DNA from: Paralichthys olivaceus
Lineage: Eukaryota > Chordata > Actinopteri > Pleuronectiformes > Paralichthyidae
DNA: 64,000 bases
Direction of reading: 5' to 3'
NCBI RefSeq assembly: GCF_024713975.1
Contig: NC_091112.1
Location: 9,222,001-9,286,000, forward strand
Part shown: piece after piece, positions 35,353-47,720 of the stretch
Numbering within the stretch: position 1 is the stretch's first letter
Layout: each line of letters starts with the position of its first letter
Translations under genes and position numbers: made by a program
The notes under the pieces: model-generated
The model's database searches: none
Seen by the model: only the letters and a program-made list of their open reading frames with translations
Told to the model about the DNA's origin: nothing

Positions 35353-38300
35353 TTGAACGTTTGATCGGTCCGTCTATATGCAGAATTTAGGCGTGCCTCC
35401 TCCGGCGTGCTTGGTTTCATTAGTGTTGCTGGCTCACCAGAGTGCACAAGATTACATATACAATTGAGTGTGTGTGTTCCTGGTATATTTAAAGAACAGA
35501 TGATGACGCACGTCTTTTTGCGTCCCCTCTCGTCACCTGTTGGCTTGATTTCTCACTTTAGCTGCAGCTTCAACAGCTTCACAGTGATTTATTTCAGACT
35601 TCTGAACCCAACATTCTCGAGAAACAGCAGATTTATCATTGTATTTGCTCATTAGATCAGGAGGCCCCAAACCTTTCCGGCCCCAGCCCCCGTGCCAGAG
35701 AAATGTTAGATATGTTTCCTGCGATGCTGTAAACTAACCTGCTGTCATCATCACCTCAGGAGTCACATGGAGACGAGCAAAATCAGAGGGCCGATGATTA
35801 GCTGCATGTTTTTATTTTCAATAGAACTATTCATAATTTATTAGCTCATATATTTTGATTAAAATATGATGTAAACAATTGTTCTTACATTTTTATTTGA
35901 TTTGATTTCTGGGAATCATCTTGCAACCCTCATTGTGTCACACGACAGTTTGGGAACCATCATGTTAGATTGTAAAAAATACAGTTCAATTTCCAGCACA
36001 AGTTACTAATGCTGCCCTATTTGCTTTCTGGCATCTCTAATGGAAAAAATCCATTAAGCTACTAAAAATTCAACATTATCACCTCTCGCTAAACGAGTGT
36101 GTGCTTCAATAGCTCTGGTCTAATGGTGAAACAGTGTCTGAGATAGAAGTGAAGTGACTGTAAAGATTTACCATTGACCATAGGCACCATAGCAGGGATT
36201 CACAGTTCATTATTTTCTCATTAGAACAATATGAAGCGATCACAGAAACAATGTTATTTCAGTAAATGTCATAAATTGCAAGCTAATGAGCCATTAGCCC
36301 TTTTGGCTTGTATGAACTAGTTTTTTACAGAACAGAATGCAGCTTGGACGAGCGTCAAACCGAACGTTCCACTGAACCACACTCAGGTCAGACTGTATGA
36401 ACGGTGATGTACTCAATTGCAGTGTGATGCAACTAGCTTCAGGAAATGAATGAACTAACTTTATGAATCTGTGAACCAAACTGAACAGATTCAGATCGGA
36501 TTCATCAAATAAACCAAGTGTGCAGAGGTTAGAAATATTTTAACTGAGCTACTATTAAGAATAGTTTGTGTTGGTGACATGATTTTGCATTTAAACAGAG
36601 GTAGGTTTTTTTGTTCTCTCTATAATTTTATTTTTAGATTGCTTATATATACATTATGTATACATATACTGCCATTATTAGCAATACCTCTATTATTACA
36701 ATTGCCATTACTGCTCCCTTCGTCTCTGTATTTTGTATAAATACTTATGCATTCCTTCAATACTTTTGATACCCCTGTCCATGTATGTTATACTGTCTTT
36801 TCTCATGAACGTTATGAATAACATTTTGGTAGTTTTTCCTCTAGACGAGGGTCAAGGGCAGAGGATGTCGCACGTTGTTAAGCCCTATACAAATTGTGAT
36901 TTGTGAATATGGCCTGTACACATAACATTTGATTGATAAATGTATTGATTTTGAGTGCAACATCCAGTGCACTGTAAGTCCTTGGATGCTTCACTCAAAA
37001 GGGTCAAAAAGCTCTTGGCTACGTAGATTCTGTTAACAATTTGTGAAGGAGGAAGAAATGTATCACATTTTGAGACACCGCTCATGTTTATTTTCATAGG
37101 GGAAAACTATGGTCTTGAATAACTGACATTTGAGTCAGAGCGACCTTCACAAACTCCATTCCCTCCCTCTTCTCACCTCCCCTCAATGTCTCTTCCTCTC
37201 TGTTTCCCTCTCATGTTATTTCAAAGTGTTACTGCCCCTCGCTCCCAGAGCTGCTGCTTCCTCTCCTCCATCCATCCATCTCTCAACTGCCACACTTGAG
37301 AAAGTCCCCTGTGCTGCTGACTGCATTCACACTGCACTCTTTCAAACATCTAGAGGCTCTGGCCTGTTTCTCTAGTGGCTTTAAATAGGCTTCTCTGGTC
37401 AGGTATATGCTGCATGTGTGAAGAGACTGTGACAAACCACAGATCTTATCCATGGATGCTTGGCATGACTCAGGCATATGTATATTCTCTGAGATTTTCC
37501 TCCTCCTCAGTCACCTCCAGTCTCCTGCTCGAGTTCATTCATCAGATCCTCAATTTTATCCACATCCCATCAACCACCACAACACCAGACACTATCTATG
37601 TTACTTATACCACACACGGGTCTAAGCACCAAGTTAATAAACTACAGTAAATTCCCTTTACCCAAAAAGTGTAAATATGAACCAGCTAAGATTGTACGTA
37701 AGTAGTACAAAGATACTAAAGTCAAGTCTGAGTGTAATAATTTTGGATGAAAGCCTTTTATGAAGATCAAACATTGGCACACATTTAAAAATTCATGCAT
37801 GTGAATTCACCTGCAGACACACACAGCGTATCCCCCCAGTCCCCCCGAGGTCTTGTCAGATGTGGGGCCGAAGTACTTGACAGCAGTAAGATAAATCTCA
37901 GGTGATGTCACCCTGCGGCTGCACGTACCTCGTCACTGCCATTAGCATCACTGTCAGACCTACATGATGAACAAATATACTGAAAACCAAAGAACAATTT
38001 TAAGACTTTCTAAATGTATTCTTAGTCGTGGGACTGTGGGCTTCAGTCACCTGGGAGCCAGCTTAAATAGTGGATAGAAAAAAATATGAGTCGGAAATAT
38101 TGTCAAGCTCTGAAATATCTTGGTGAAAATCTAAAGTGGAGACAGAATATGGGAATGAAATGCAGTAAATTATCCAATATGCCAGAGGTTGAACTGGGAA
38201 TTCAAAATATTATATAATGTATTATATGGTATATACATATAAATATACACACACTTATACTTGGTATAATTACACTGGAATCACAGAGTCACAATCTGTT

Positions 38301-41300
38301 TATGTTTTCAGCATCAGCAGAGACTTGAGTAAGGTTTTTTTCATAGCGGGGCCCATCTGTTTTGTGATGAGCAGTGAACGAGAAAAAGTGCACAGCAAAA
38401 GGTCATTTGATGTGAGTTTTACTTCACAGATGGTTTTAATAGTCACGCACTGTGTGTGTTCACAGTCACAACCTTTTAAAGAAGAAACATGCTAGGCTAT
38501 TGTGATGTCAGGGTATTTATTGTCCTGTTGTGACCCCAGACAAGGTCCGCTGAAGCCAGAGGTGTTGTCCATCCAGTGGTCAGGTCGTCGTTCCAACCGG
38601 AGGCTCCAGAGGAACAGCAGCCTGTCGCCCAACAACCCGCTTCTTAGTCTCGTCAACTCAAGTGAGTTGATATGTTCGTTGGTTGTGTTTTAATGTGTTC
38701 AACGCACCCTGTCATTTGATGCATCCTGCGCTTCCGTCTATACGTCTTCTTGCTGCTTGGCCAAAGTCGGTGTTTCACAGGTCAGGGAGGGGAGAGATGT
38801 GGAGGGTGGTGGTCTTCTTGTGCCCCTGTGTTTCAAAGTGTAGATTTCAGAGAGATTTCATCTGAAAGATTTATCACAGACGTCATACAGCGATGTGACA
38901 CAGCCTTGTGGGCGTCTTTTTCTCTTCCAGCGTAGGTTTCCTCCCACAGTCCAAAGACATGCCGCTCAGGTTAACCGAAGACTCTCAATTGTTCATTGAT
39001 GTGAATGTGAGCGTGACTGGTTGTTTGTCTCTATATGAACAACGATGTTATGAACTGACAACCTATCATGGGTGTACACCTCTTCTCGTCAAATGTCAGC
39101 CCCCCGCAATCCTCAGTGGATGAGTGGTATAGCTGACTGACAGATGGATTTTTCAAGCCTTCTCCCCATCAGGCGCAGTCCATTTTCCAGCAGTTTAACT
39201 TGCTCTTTTACGGACCAATTTTCCTCCATGAGAGACTTACTGTCAGTGATTGCAGAGTGTAGGGCTGTGTGAGGCCCTGTACAGTGAACTGCAGCTGGCC
39301 TATAGTGCTTTGGCCTGTAAAGGGCATCACTGAACAGCATTTTCCCCAAATCCTGAAAAAGAGACACATAAGCTGCTTTCAGACCTGCACTGAACCCCAG
39401 ATCATTTTGTGGAGGGGCCGTTTGTGAGGATGCTAATGTATGAGTGAGGAGGGAGGGGGAGTTTGTCTTGTCAGCCAGGAGGTTTCTGTGTTGTTGAACG
39501 AGTCTACTTCTGTGTCTTGTCATGTCCTGACCCAACCGTTTGGACGTCATCCTCCAGAGTTCATGTCTGAAAACAGCTGTAGATGTTTCAAGCTTCTTCC
39601 GCTCTTGAGATCAGTTATGAAACTGTATGGATTGTCTGGTGCAAATGAGGCAGGTCCTGCATTTAAGGGAGGGGCGAGCAGAGCTTGTTCAAACACACCA
39701 CTGGTTTGCTCTCTCTCATGTCTCACTCCTCCATTATGGCTCCAGCTGTGGTTGCTAGGAGATCTTTGCAAACACTGCAGAGCCTCTATAAACTTCGATT
39801 ACAGGCCTCAAAGCTTTTCCATTGATTCGGCGTGTTCCTGCGTTGCGTAACATAAAAGGAAAGCTTGAAATGCCTTCTGGGACATGTCTTCTATTTAAGT
39901 AGTGTCAAACAATCAATGGAGGATATGTGCTTAAAAAACAGTGGATGTATGCAGCAGCTTTCATCCCTGCACCTTTGTTGTTTACTGTGAAACTCCTCCA
40001 GGCGTTTATGATGAAGACAGCCAGTGGATGATCCAGGTCAACAGACTGCAGAAGCTGATCGACCGCCTAGAACAAAAGGTAGCTTCCTTTCTATGAACAT
40101 TTCCCTTATCTCCTCGTACCTGCTTTTTCCCCTCCAGCCTTACCCAGTTCTTATTTCCCGTCTATCTCTCCTCTCATCATCACGACCATCTGGTCTTTAC
40201 ACCGCTTTCTCAAATTAATCACAAATTATGCCAAGTGGATTCAAAACAGTATCAGCTAATTTACTCAACAACACCTTCCCACACACAAACACAGACACAT
40301 ATGTACGAGGAATATGTGGGAAGGCACACAGCTGATATGTGTGTGTGTATATATATATATATTTATCATGTGTGAAATGTAATGTTAATTCTGGGATAAA
40401 GATATTTACGAGCCCAACAAAAAAAACTATTCACACAACTCATCAAATCAAAGTATGTCACCTTTGTGTTTACAGGTTTTCAAGCTATTGTGTGTTCAAA
40501 GACCTGGATTGTTATTTCCTTCATTATTTGAGCCTCATGTTGTTGTTGATTCTTGTTCTGCAGGAGATCCGTCTGGAGCCTGCTGAGGAGGAGGTCCTGG
40601 AGAGCAAATCGGTCAGTTTACTGACTTTCCCTTTACTTTTTCACTGCTTTTCTGTGGCGGCCACTTCACGTTCACTCTTATTCTCAAAAGACGGAGTGGT
40701 GCTGAGAGGGAGACCTCGCTGACAATAAGCGCTCAGAGGGTTGTCATGGCAACAGAAGGGATGAAGCTTGTCACAAGTGTTTTTTTCCTCCTCCTTTGCT
40801 CTGTCTGTCCCGATCTTTAAACTCAATGGTTAAAACTCTAAATATATTTAATACGATTCTTAAGATGAGGCTCATGTTCAGAGACCAGATATGTGATGTG
40901 CAGGTGTGTGAGATAGAGAGACAGAGAGAAAGAGAAGGAGAGAGAGTGCAGTCCTTCACCAATCTATTGCTTCATCACCGCTAAGAACCATATGACACAG
41001 TATATTTGCAGTGTAATTCATAACATGTGTGAAAATCTGATGGTTGACGTGACACATTCACACGAAGGCAAATACACAACTCAAGTAAGATTATTGACGA
41101 GTTGCTTAAGTTTTGGCTTTTACAGTTTAAACTGAAATGTTGACATTTTGCAATTACCTTAAATGTCTCAAAAATCCCATTCATTGTGTTTGCAACATCT
41201 AACACTGCCTCTCACATGAAACACACTGGAACACCAACATAAAAACTAATGAGATAAACTGATGGAAAAGGAGGAATATGAGAAAGATGCACTCAGGAGA

Positions 41301-42452
41301 GGAGTTTGAAAATAAAACAGGAAATATTGCACTTAAAGTGCAACAATATGAATTCAAAAACCATACAGAAGGCCATAAACAAAAGATCCAGTGAGAAATA
41401 ATCAAAAGTCGACAATAAAACACAGAGGAGCAGAATCATGACACCAGACTTCAGAAAAAGAGTGTGGTGCTAAAATGAACTCAATTTGAAAATGTAATTT
41501 CTTGTTCAGTATATATGAAAAATGAGTTTCCACTGCAAATATAAAACACTGGCTTCCAATCAACATGTTCAAAATACTTAATTGGTTTTGGGGTTGTAGT
41601 ATCAGATTCAAACCAACAATTTTTTTCATTATCAATTTATGTACGGATTAATTTTCATCAAGTTAAGTTATTGTTATTTAGTTTAAGTTGCAAAGAAACA
41701 AAGAAAAGCTCCCAGAGAAGGACTGGTTAGTATCGGTGGTTAAAATGGCTGAAGCCATGATGCAGCGCTAATATTACATTTCACTGTCATGTCACGTCAG
41801 CAGTGTGGTATGTCTTAGTGTGTGTGTGGGAATTAATCAAAGCCTAATTGATTTTTACACTGTCTGTCTGTGGGAATACATGTGCTGCTGAGAGAAAACC
41901 AGTGATGACCCTGCGATGGTGTGCATGCATGCGTGCATGTGTGTGTGTGTGAGAAAGAGAGAGAGGGAGAGAAAGTTTTTTTTTTAATTAGCCACTGAGA
42001 AAGAGTCCTGAGGTGTTTCATCAGTCACACACATCATTAACACACACCCTGTGTACTACAGGCCAACGGGCAAATCATTCACTTCCTGTTCCCATCATCC
42101 TCTCTGCCTCTGTCAACAATTCCTTATCAGCCACAGGACATTTTTCTCATGCTTTCTATTGTCATGATGTAACAGGTTTTCTTTGTTCCCCACCGTCCAC
42201 ATCTCTGCACAACCAGATGCTGATGCTGTTTCCCTTTTCGATGCTTTGTCGCACAAGAAATTGCTGCGGGGACATTAGATTATAGATGTAATCAATCTCA
42301 TAGGGTTCTATTATTCAGTGCAGCATTAGTCACCAGTTTTGTTCTGGTAACACGTTCAGCCAATGTGGAACCCTGCCGGAAGAGTTTTTTGAATCCCCCT
42401 CATCTCCGTCAGACTCGCTCTCCACCAGAAGCAAGTTCTGACCCCTTTGTTG

Positions 42453-42488
<36 letters not shown>

Positions 42489-44705
42489 TTTACAGCACAT
42501 CCTGATAGTCCAGAGGCAGCTCTCAGTGCTGGAGGAGGATCTGGAGGAGTTTCGTCAGGCTCTCAGACAGTACATGGAGTGTGCCTGCGCCCAGACTGGA
42601 TGTCTACAGTCAGTTCTTATTTTCCTTGTTCACTTTGCATCAGGGATTTCTTCTCTTTGTGTTTTTTTGTTTTTTACTGAGGTTTAGAAAGAAGCGCGTG
42701 AGAGTACAAAAAATGCAACGGAAAAATAAAAATGAACCAGTCCCCACAAAACAAGAGGTTTAACATTGAATCATATTTAGATCGGTATGTTAGCAGGTTG
42801 ATAAAATCTGATTTAAAACTCATTCTCATTCTCAAGATGTGTCATCAAGAGAGCAAAATAATTAATGCTCATCTTCAACTTTATCCAAACTTAAGACTCA
42901 ATGGACAATATGACAGCTCCTCAAAAGTGAAGCCAAAGTGTCTTGATTGCCCCCTGTGTTTATTATTTATTATTTATTTTGATGGTATGTTTGCGTTTAA
43001 TTCGTTTTTTGAATCTTAAAAAAAAGGTCCGCAAATGATTCATCTGTTAATGAATTTTTATCAAAATCTCGTTTGGAAAAATGTACAATCTTTTGAATAA
43101 AATTGAGTAAAACCTAATAAATAGAAACTGAGCTGCAGTGTAATGTACTGTCATCACCTCAGACATGCTCTGGTTTTAGTTTTGTATCCGACCACTACAT
43201 GTGGTTTCGATACATGAAACAACATTTGCATTTTCGTCATCTCCAGTCATATATTTGAAATTTAAGTTCTTCAGCCATGTCGCCCGAATCGGTTAAATTC
43301 AGCTTTAGCAGAGGAAACTGAATCATTTACAAACCAAAATGCAGCCGCCTGAAGAACTGTGTGACATTTACATTTTTGTCTTGGTAATTTCTCCAATTAC
43401 TCAGTCATGTTAACTCATTTTCAAGTTTACACGACTCTTAAATCTGAAGCAGAACATTTCATAATCATCATAATTCCAGTGTGAAGCCACAGAAAAGATG
43501 ATTTGACAGATCCATGGTGCCTGCGCTCGGTCTGAGTGCGGAAAACAAGAGGATGTGTTAGGGGACATGATGTCGCACACTAATTAGTGATTGCATGACT
43601 TGAGCGCTCTCTTGTTTTGCATTTGGCAGCATCGCAGTGCAGCGACTGGCTAATGAATCACGCTTCATTCTCTATGAATTCTGGGAGCACAACAACTTGT
43701 GGAAGAAGTAAGTATTCGCCTGCACCATATGCATCATGACTAATGCACCTTGACCTTGCTCACATGAATCCCAAAATATTTTCTGTACTCAGTGTGAACC
43801 CGCTGAGGGGAGGTCTGGTTCCCACTGTGTTTAGAGACACCGAGTCTGTGAAGCATTAAGAAAACCAGACGACCATCACTATGACTGTGACCAGTGATCA
43901 GTGAGACCATAGATAAAAGGGAAACTGATACTAGAAACTTTAACTACATTTTTTAATGTATTTATGTCTTAACATGTGGCTACATATATTTTGTTCAAGA
44001 TGCAATGTATAGTTGGTTATTGCCATACATTCAAAATGAAATTATATATATAAAAAACGCTGCTATACACTTGTTTTTAATTTGGTAACGGATATTTTGA
44101 TATTAGACATTTTGTGCATCCCTGATAAATAGGAAATCTGCTGCTAAAGATCATAAGTCTACAAACATTAAATCCTTCACAATGCATATACGTTTTTATC
44201 GTAAGTGTATATACATGCATGTTTAAATGGTTTAATTCCAAATACTAATGTCTTCCATTCTGATTTTCATCCTTTTCTCCAGCCACCTGCAGACCAACTA
44301 CAGTAAAACCTTTCAGAGGGGAAACGTGGACTTTCTGGAAACTCCTGAGACCCTAACCACCATGCTGGTTCCTGGTAAGAACATTCATTCATTACAGTCC
44401 TCAGCCCTCATCAGCCTCAGGCAACCTCTCACTGCATGCTGTGCAGACAAATGATGCATGAACCCACTGAAGTAAATTTAAAATCCAAGCCACGATGCCA
44501 TCGATGTAAGAAAATCACTTCATGTTCCCACTCACAAGGGGCGAGAGCGGTGCTGAATAAATTTGTCAGAGCTCACTAAGACACACAAATACACAGAGGA
44601 CAGCGAGCACAGTGTCTAATTGATTGGGGTCACATCAGAGGTCTGCATCTTTATTTTCTCTTTGTCTCCTCCTCAGCGTCGTGGTGGGTCCTCAACAACA
44701 ACTGA
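22942..44705 (+). CDS. necab1: N-terminal EF-hand calcium-binding protein 1
   Basis: Thirteen coding exons: 22942-23028, 25615-25639, 27433-27541, 30270-30295, 30598-30695, 34583-34719, 38540-38661, 40002-40078, 40564-40611, 42496-42608, 43630-43707, 44283-44374 and 44677-44705. The frame is continuous at 346 aa (human 351). After a short variable N-terminus comes [17 protein letters not shown]-hand loop 1 is residues 35-46 (D35, N37, D39, K41, S43, E46, canonical). Loop 2 (D69-E80, DTHNTDNVDTDE) is non-canonical. Residues about 83-160 are helical, with [14 protein letters not shown] Ser/Arg-rich linker contains [14 protein letters not shown]. Residues 210-275 are coiled-coil-like ([25 protein letters not shown]). 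The C-terminus (about 250-337) is the ABM-like domain ([13 protein letters not shown]), ending [14 protein letters not shown] proteins are neuronal Ca2+-binding proteins of interneurons and spinal cord; partners are incompletely known. Three very small exons (25, 26 and 29 nt) are easily missed. Confidence 0.96.
23506..23563. repeat. (TC)n microsatellite
   Basis: About 58 bp of CT dinucleotides with a single TT interruption, inside NECAB1 intron 1. Confidence 0.95.
24314..24683 (+). repeat. Dispersed teleost repeat, family A, copy 2 (full length)
   Basis: Starts AGAGCACATACCTCTGCCAA, has internal ATCAGTCCACTAAACATGCC and GATGTTGAA blocks, and ends CATAACCTCCTTGGCGGAGA. About 370 bp, with no coding capacity. 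Copies 1 and 3 share both the end sequence and the internal order. Confidence 0.8.
25640..27432 (+). other. necab1: NECAB1 intron 2
   Basis: 1.8 kb separating the 25-nt exon 2 from exon 3, so the intron interrupts the first EF-hand loop after its third residue. The only recognised content is the family C repeat. Confidence 0.7.
26256..26540 (+). repeat. Dispersed teleost repeat (family C)
   Basis: Begins AAAGGAATAATTTGACATTT, continues GGGAAACATGCTTTTCC, and later shows GCTAAGCAAAGCTAACCAG and GAGCTGTAGCTTAATATTTA. I recognise this order from a very common fish repeat (TTGACATTTTGGGAAATACGC-type start, CTTCATATTT-type end). In NECAB1 intron 2, diverged, with no open frame. Confidence 0.65.
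29599..29654. repeat. (AC)n microsatellite
   Basis: Uninterrupted AC dinucleotide run of about 56 bp in NECAB1 intron 3; likely length-polymorphic. Confidence 0.97.
29890..30185 (-). repeat. Dispersed teleost repeat, family A, inverted copy
   Basis: Reads in the opposite orientation to copies 1-3: GTTACACAAAAACTTCTGGA, GAAACTTGGTGGAAGGATGA, TTTTGGTGTGGATCC and AATTCATGGATCTTGATGAA correspond to the reverse complement of the other copies. It ends about 85 bp before NECAB1 exon 4. Confidence 0.7.
31515..31590 (+). repeat. Family A repeat, 5' fragment
   Basis: Only the start of the element is present (GAGCACATACAGCACCTCTG, then CCAAGGCCCAACAG and a CCACATTTCACAC block). In NECAB1 intron 5. Confidence 0.65.
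32200..32241. repeat. (TG)n microsatellite
   Basis: Uninterrupted TG run of about 42 bp in NECAB1 intron 5. Confidence 0.96.
33586..33679 (+). repeat. Dispersed teleost repeat, family B, fragment with (TG)n
   Basis: CTTGTACAGATATCTTTGTG, then AGGACCAGTTAGAGCCTACA and AGTGAGGACATG, run straight into a 35-bp TG tract. The same order occurs at about 45225-45300 (GTACAGCTATCTTTGTGAGG, GAGCCTACGACCTACGAAGT). Confidence 0.75.
34720..38539 (+). other. necab1: NECAB1 intron 6
   Basis: 3.8 kb. Contains a (TG)n run at 35326-35352 and a GGCCCCAAACC..GGCAACC-type repeat fragment around 35660-35960. I see no gene or RNA here. Confidence 0.65.
38935..39150 (+). repeat. Dispersed teleost repeat (family D)
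   Basis: GTTTCCTCCCACAGTCCAAA, then GACATG..GGTTAACCG, GTGAATGTGAGCGTGACTGG, GACAACCTATCATGGGTGTA, CCCCCCGCAATCCTCAG and GATGAGTGGTATAGCTG. The order matches a repeat seen throughout fish genomes that ends in a GATAAGCGGTATAGA/GATGGAT tail. In NECAB1 intron 7, degraded. Confidence 0.7.
42455..42487 (+). repeat. (TG)n tract abutting the NECAB1 exon 10 acceptor
   Basis: About 33 bp of TG end 8 nt before the exon 10 splice site (tract, then TCTTTACAG and the exon at 42496). It therefore replaces most of the usual polypyrimidine tract. Confidence 0.95.
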
Positions 44706-45467
44706 AATCAGACATGGCCCCTCACTGATCGTCACTGATGAGTGCAGAGAGCAAACGGTCACCTGTCAACATGTCAGGAAGTCCACAGTGGCATGCACAC
44801 ATACACACACACACTCACACACACAGTAATTCAACACAACTCGTGCAGTCATGGTGATAGGAATAGATTTTATGACCTCCACGTTTCGTCATAGTTAGGT
44901 GGTAAGGGAAATAGCCCAGCGTCTGTGTGTTTGTCTACACCCCTACATGACGCTCTGACATGTGAAAAGCAATGACCTGATCTGACATTATCACTGTTTT
45001 TGACGTGACATCATCTGCAGCCCGAAGTAGATCGTGTGTGTGTGTGTTTCATAGATGACCTTTTGGGGACAAATATCAAACTAAAGACCAGTTAATTGGG
45101 GACGGTTTGAAAAGGTTGATTTATGTGTGAGGGCAAGTCTCCAGGAAACGAATGCAGGTCTATGTGATGTTCCCAAAAGTGACCTGTGATGACATGTTTC
45201 TTTGTGTGTGTGTGGGTGTGTGTGTCCTCCTGTACAGCTATCTTTGTGAGGACCACTCTGAGCCTACGACCTACGAAGTGAGGACATTTTGGGAAAGTGA
45301 GGACATTTTGGCTGGTCTTCACTTTCTGGCCCCACTTTAATGCACAATTTGGGGGTTAAGACTTGATTTTAGGGTTAGGCATTTATTTTGGATGGTTAGG
45401 TTCAGGGTGTGGGGCTTGGGAATGCATTATGCCAATGAGTGTCCTCACTAAGACAGAAGTACAAAAC

Positions 45468-45508
<41 letters not shown>

Positions 45509-45628
45509 CTCCCCATAATGTATTTTTAGGTTAGTGTGTAGATAATTAGTAGTTAAGGATTCAGTTAAGAGTGTAAGTCTCCAGGAAATGAATGTAAGTC
45601 AACAAATTATATCCTCTGAAGTCATGGA

Positions 45629-45676
<48 letters not shown>

Positions 45677-45820
45677 CGTGCAAGATAGACAGAGAGGTAT
45701 AATGAGATATAATTGTTTCAGTTGTAGCAGCTCATTAAACCAATATTCTGTGTTTAATGTGTCAAATTGAGATTAAAATAAATCTGTTGGTCATAAATAA
45801 AGACGATATATTGTTGTGTA
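44706..45820 (+). other. necab1: Probable NECAB1 3' UTR
   Basis: Follows the TGA at 44703-44705. AATAAA hexamers occur at 45777-45782 and 45796-45801, predicting cleavage near 45815. If right, the UTR carries two family B repeat segments and three (TG)n tracts. The coding end itself is firm; the UTR end is inferred. Confidence 0.5.
45025..45674 (+). repeat. Family B repeat, two linked copies with (TG)n tracts
   Basis: AAGTCTCCAGGAAACGAATG at about 45137 and AAGTCTCCAGGAAATGAATG at about 45575 are near-identical, each followed by a TG run. Between them lie GTACAGCTATCTTTGTGAGG, two GTGAGGACATTTTGG units, a GGGTTAAGACTTGATTTTAG block and GTCCTCACTAAGACAGAAGT. (TG)n occurs at 45469-45508 and 45632-45674. 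Typical teleost repeat; here it lies inside the presumed NECAB1 3' UTR. Confidence 0.75.
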
Positions 45821-47720
45821 TGTTGTGTGTATATGTGTCTCACTCTTTAAAGGGCGATTGCCCTGAAATATTTGTCCCTGTTTTTTGGCGTCTCATTATA
45901 TCTCCAAAATGACATGAAGTGTTGTCTGACTAACAGCTGAGATGTTCACATTTGGGCTTTCTTCATCTTCCAGTGTCAGAAATAAAGACTTTTAATCTAA
46001 TAGAGACCAAATCTAATTGGTCCATTTGCAGACTGAAGACGATTTAATTTAAATTTAAAGTGTTAATTTGTGACCGCAAGCTGGCGAAAGGCTCATTATC
46101 TGACTCCGTGCTCTTTTAGCTGCTAAAACTGAGCCACATTCACATCCAGTGTGTTTGCAACTCAAGTGACTGCAAATCCTGCCACCTAGAGAACAAATTA
46201 CAGAACTGCAGCTATAGGAAAATATACTGCTCAGAATTAGCCTGGCCTTGCTATTGTATCGAGAGAAAAAGTATTTAGGATAAATGATCTTGAATTTAGT
46301 GTTTTATATATAATCTGTGGGTCATAATTCCTCAAAAATACTCAAGAAATATTTTTAAAGTCTCAAAAGGTTTTAATCCAAATCCGAGTTTGTCACAACT
46401 GAGACACAAACCATGTTGATGTGGTTCAAACAGATTTGATTGAGCATTTGCAACAACCCCGCAACTTTCATCACTTTAAATTCAAATATTGCTAAACTTG
46501 TGAAGACCCTGTAAACCCTGTGAAGGGTTTGGACTGAGATCTGCTGATTCCTCAGTGTCCCTGTAGCATGCTCGTTCTGTGACCTTTGTCATTTCCAAAT
46601 TTTCTTTCCCATCATTTCCTGTCTGCAAATAAAGGCATAAAAATAGGTAACCAAAAATAAATTAAAGGAAGAAAAAAATGGTGCTGTGATCAGTGCAGGG
46701 AAGTACGACACATCATCTTTTATTGAACTGAGCCTCATCTATTTCAAACCAGTAAGAAGAGCACAAGAAAGTACAGAAATAGCAACTCTCAAAAATAACT
46801 GCATCTGTTGTTATGCACAAATCTTGTTTGTTTTCATTCAAGACCTCTTATAGAAACTAAATAATTGATTAGGAATATATATATTCAGGGGCCTTTTAAT
46901 GAGTAAGTTTGTAATGATGAAAAATAAAACTCATATTAAGATGATATTTAAAGAACAGGGCTGGTTCTTTTTAAGACAATGACTCATTAGTTTTTGAAGT
47001 TATGACTCATGAAACCACACTTTGTGGGTCAGGTTGATAAAACTCATCCAAATATGATGTAAAAATGATTGTTTGGCTCTACCTGAGAAAAGGGAGATTA
47101 ATGATGAGACCTCCATCATGTAAGACACAGCAGTAAATAGTATTTTAAGATTGTGAGGAATGATCTGATCTTTCATTATTTTACAGAGGCTATGTGAATA
47201 TAACTAATTATGTGCATCTTAATGAGTTTCCCTAATTTTATTTAATGACAATGAATGTAAATTAAAACTATAAATTAGTTATGAAATGTGATCTGCATCA
47301 GTAACTGCTGGATAGCAAATGATAAACAGAGAAGCCAGAGTGAAGACGTCAGCAGGAGTAAGAGGGGAAGACTACACTCAGGATACATTATTAATGTGTG
47401 AGAACTAAGCAGCATTTAAATGTAGCTGCAGCAGAACAGCACAATATAACATCCTGTTCATCTATAGTCATCCAGTGAATGTTCATGTTTCACAAGTTCA
47501 CAAAGTAGACTTCAAGTAAACTTAAAGCCTGACGAAAAGTATACTTTAGTACATCTCTGCACATTAAACAACAAATTCAACAATTTAAAGAAATGCTTTT
47601 CAATTTGTCAATTAATGCAGTGATGAATACCAACCATGTGCAACTTCAATGTGTTCCTCTTCTGTCTGGATTCCTGTATGTGCCTTCAAAAACACATTAG
47701 TCCAAAACAAATCACAGCCG
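45821..47720. other. Intergenic region between convergent NECAB1 and PIP4P2
   Basis: AT-rich, no supported coding exon on either strand. In human a small gene (C8orf88) sits in this interval on the minus strand; I found no recognisable counterpart. Confidence 0.55.

Noticed and set aside
39440-39850. 136-codon plus-strand frame in NECAB1 intron 7
   Set aside because: Opposes and overlaps another open frame in the same stretch, has no domain, and is in the wrong context for an alternative NECAB1 exon.
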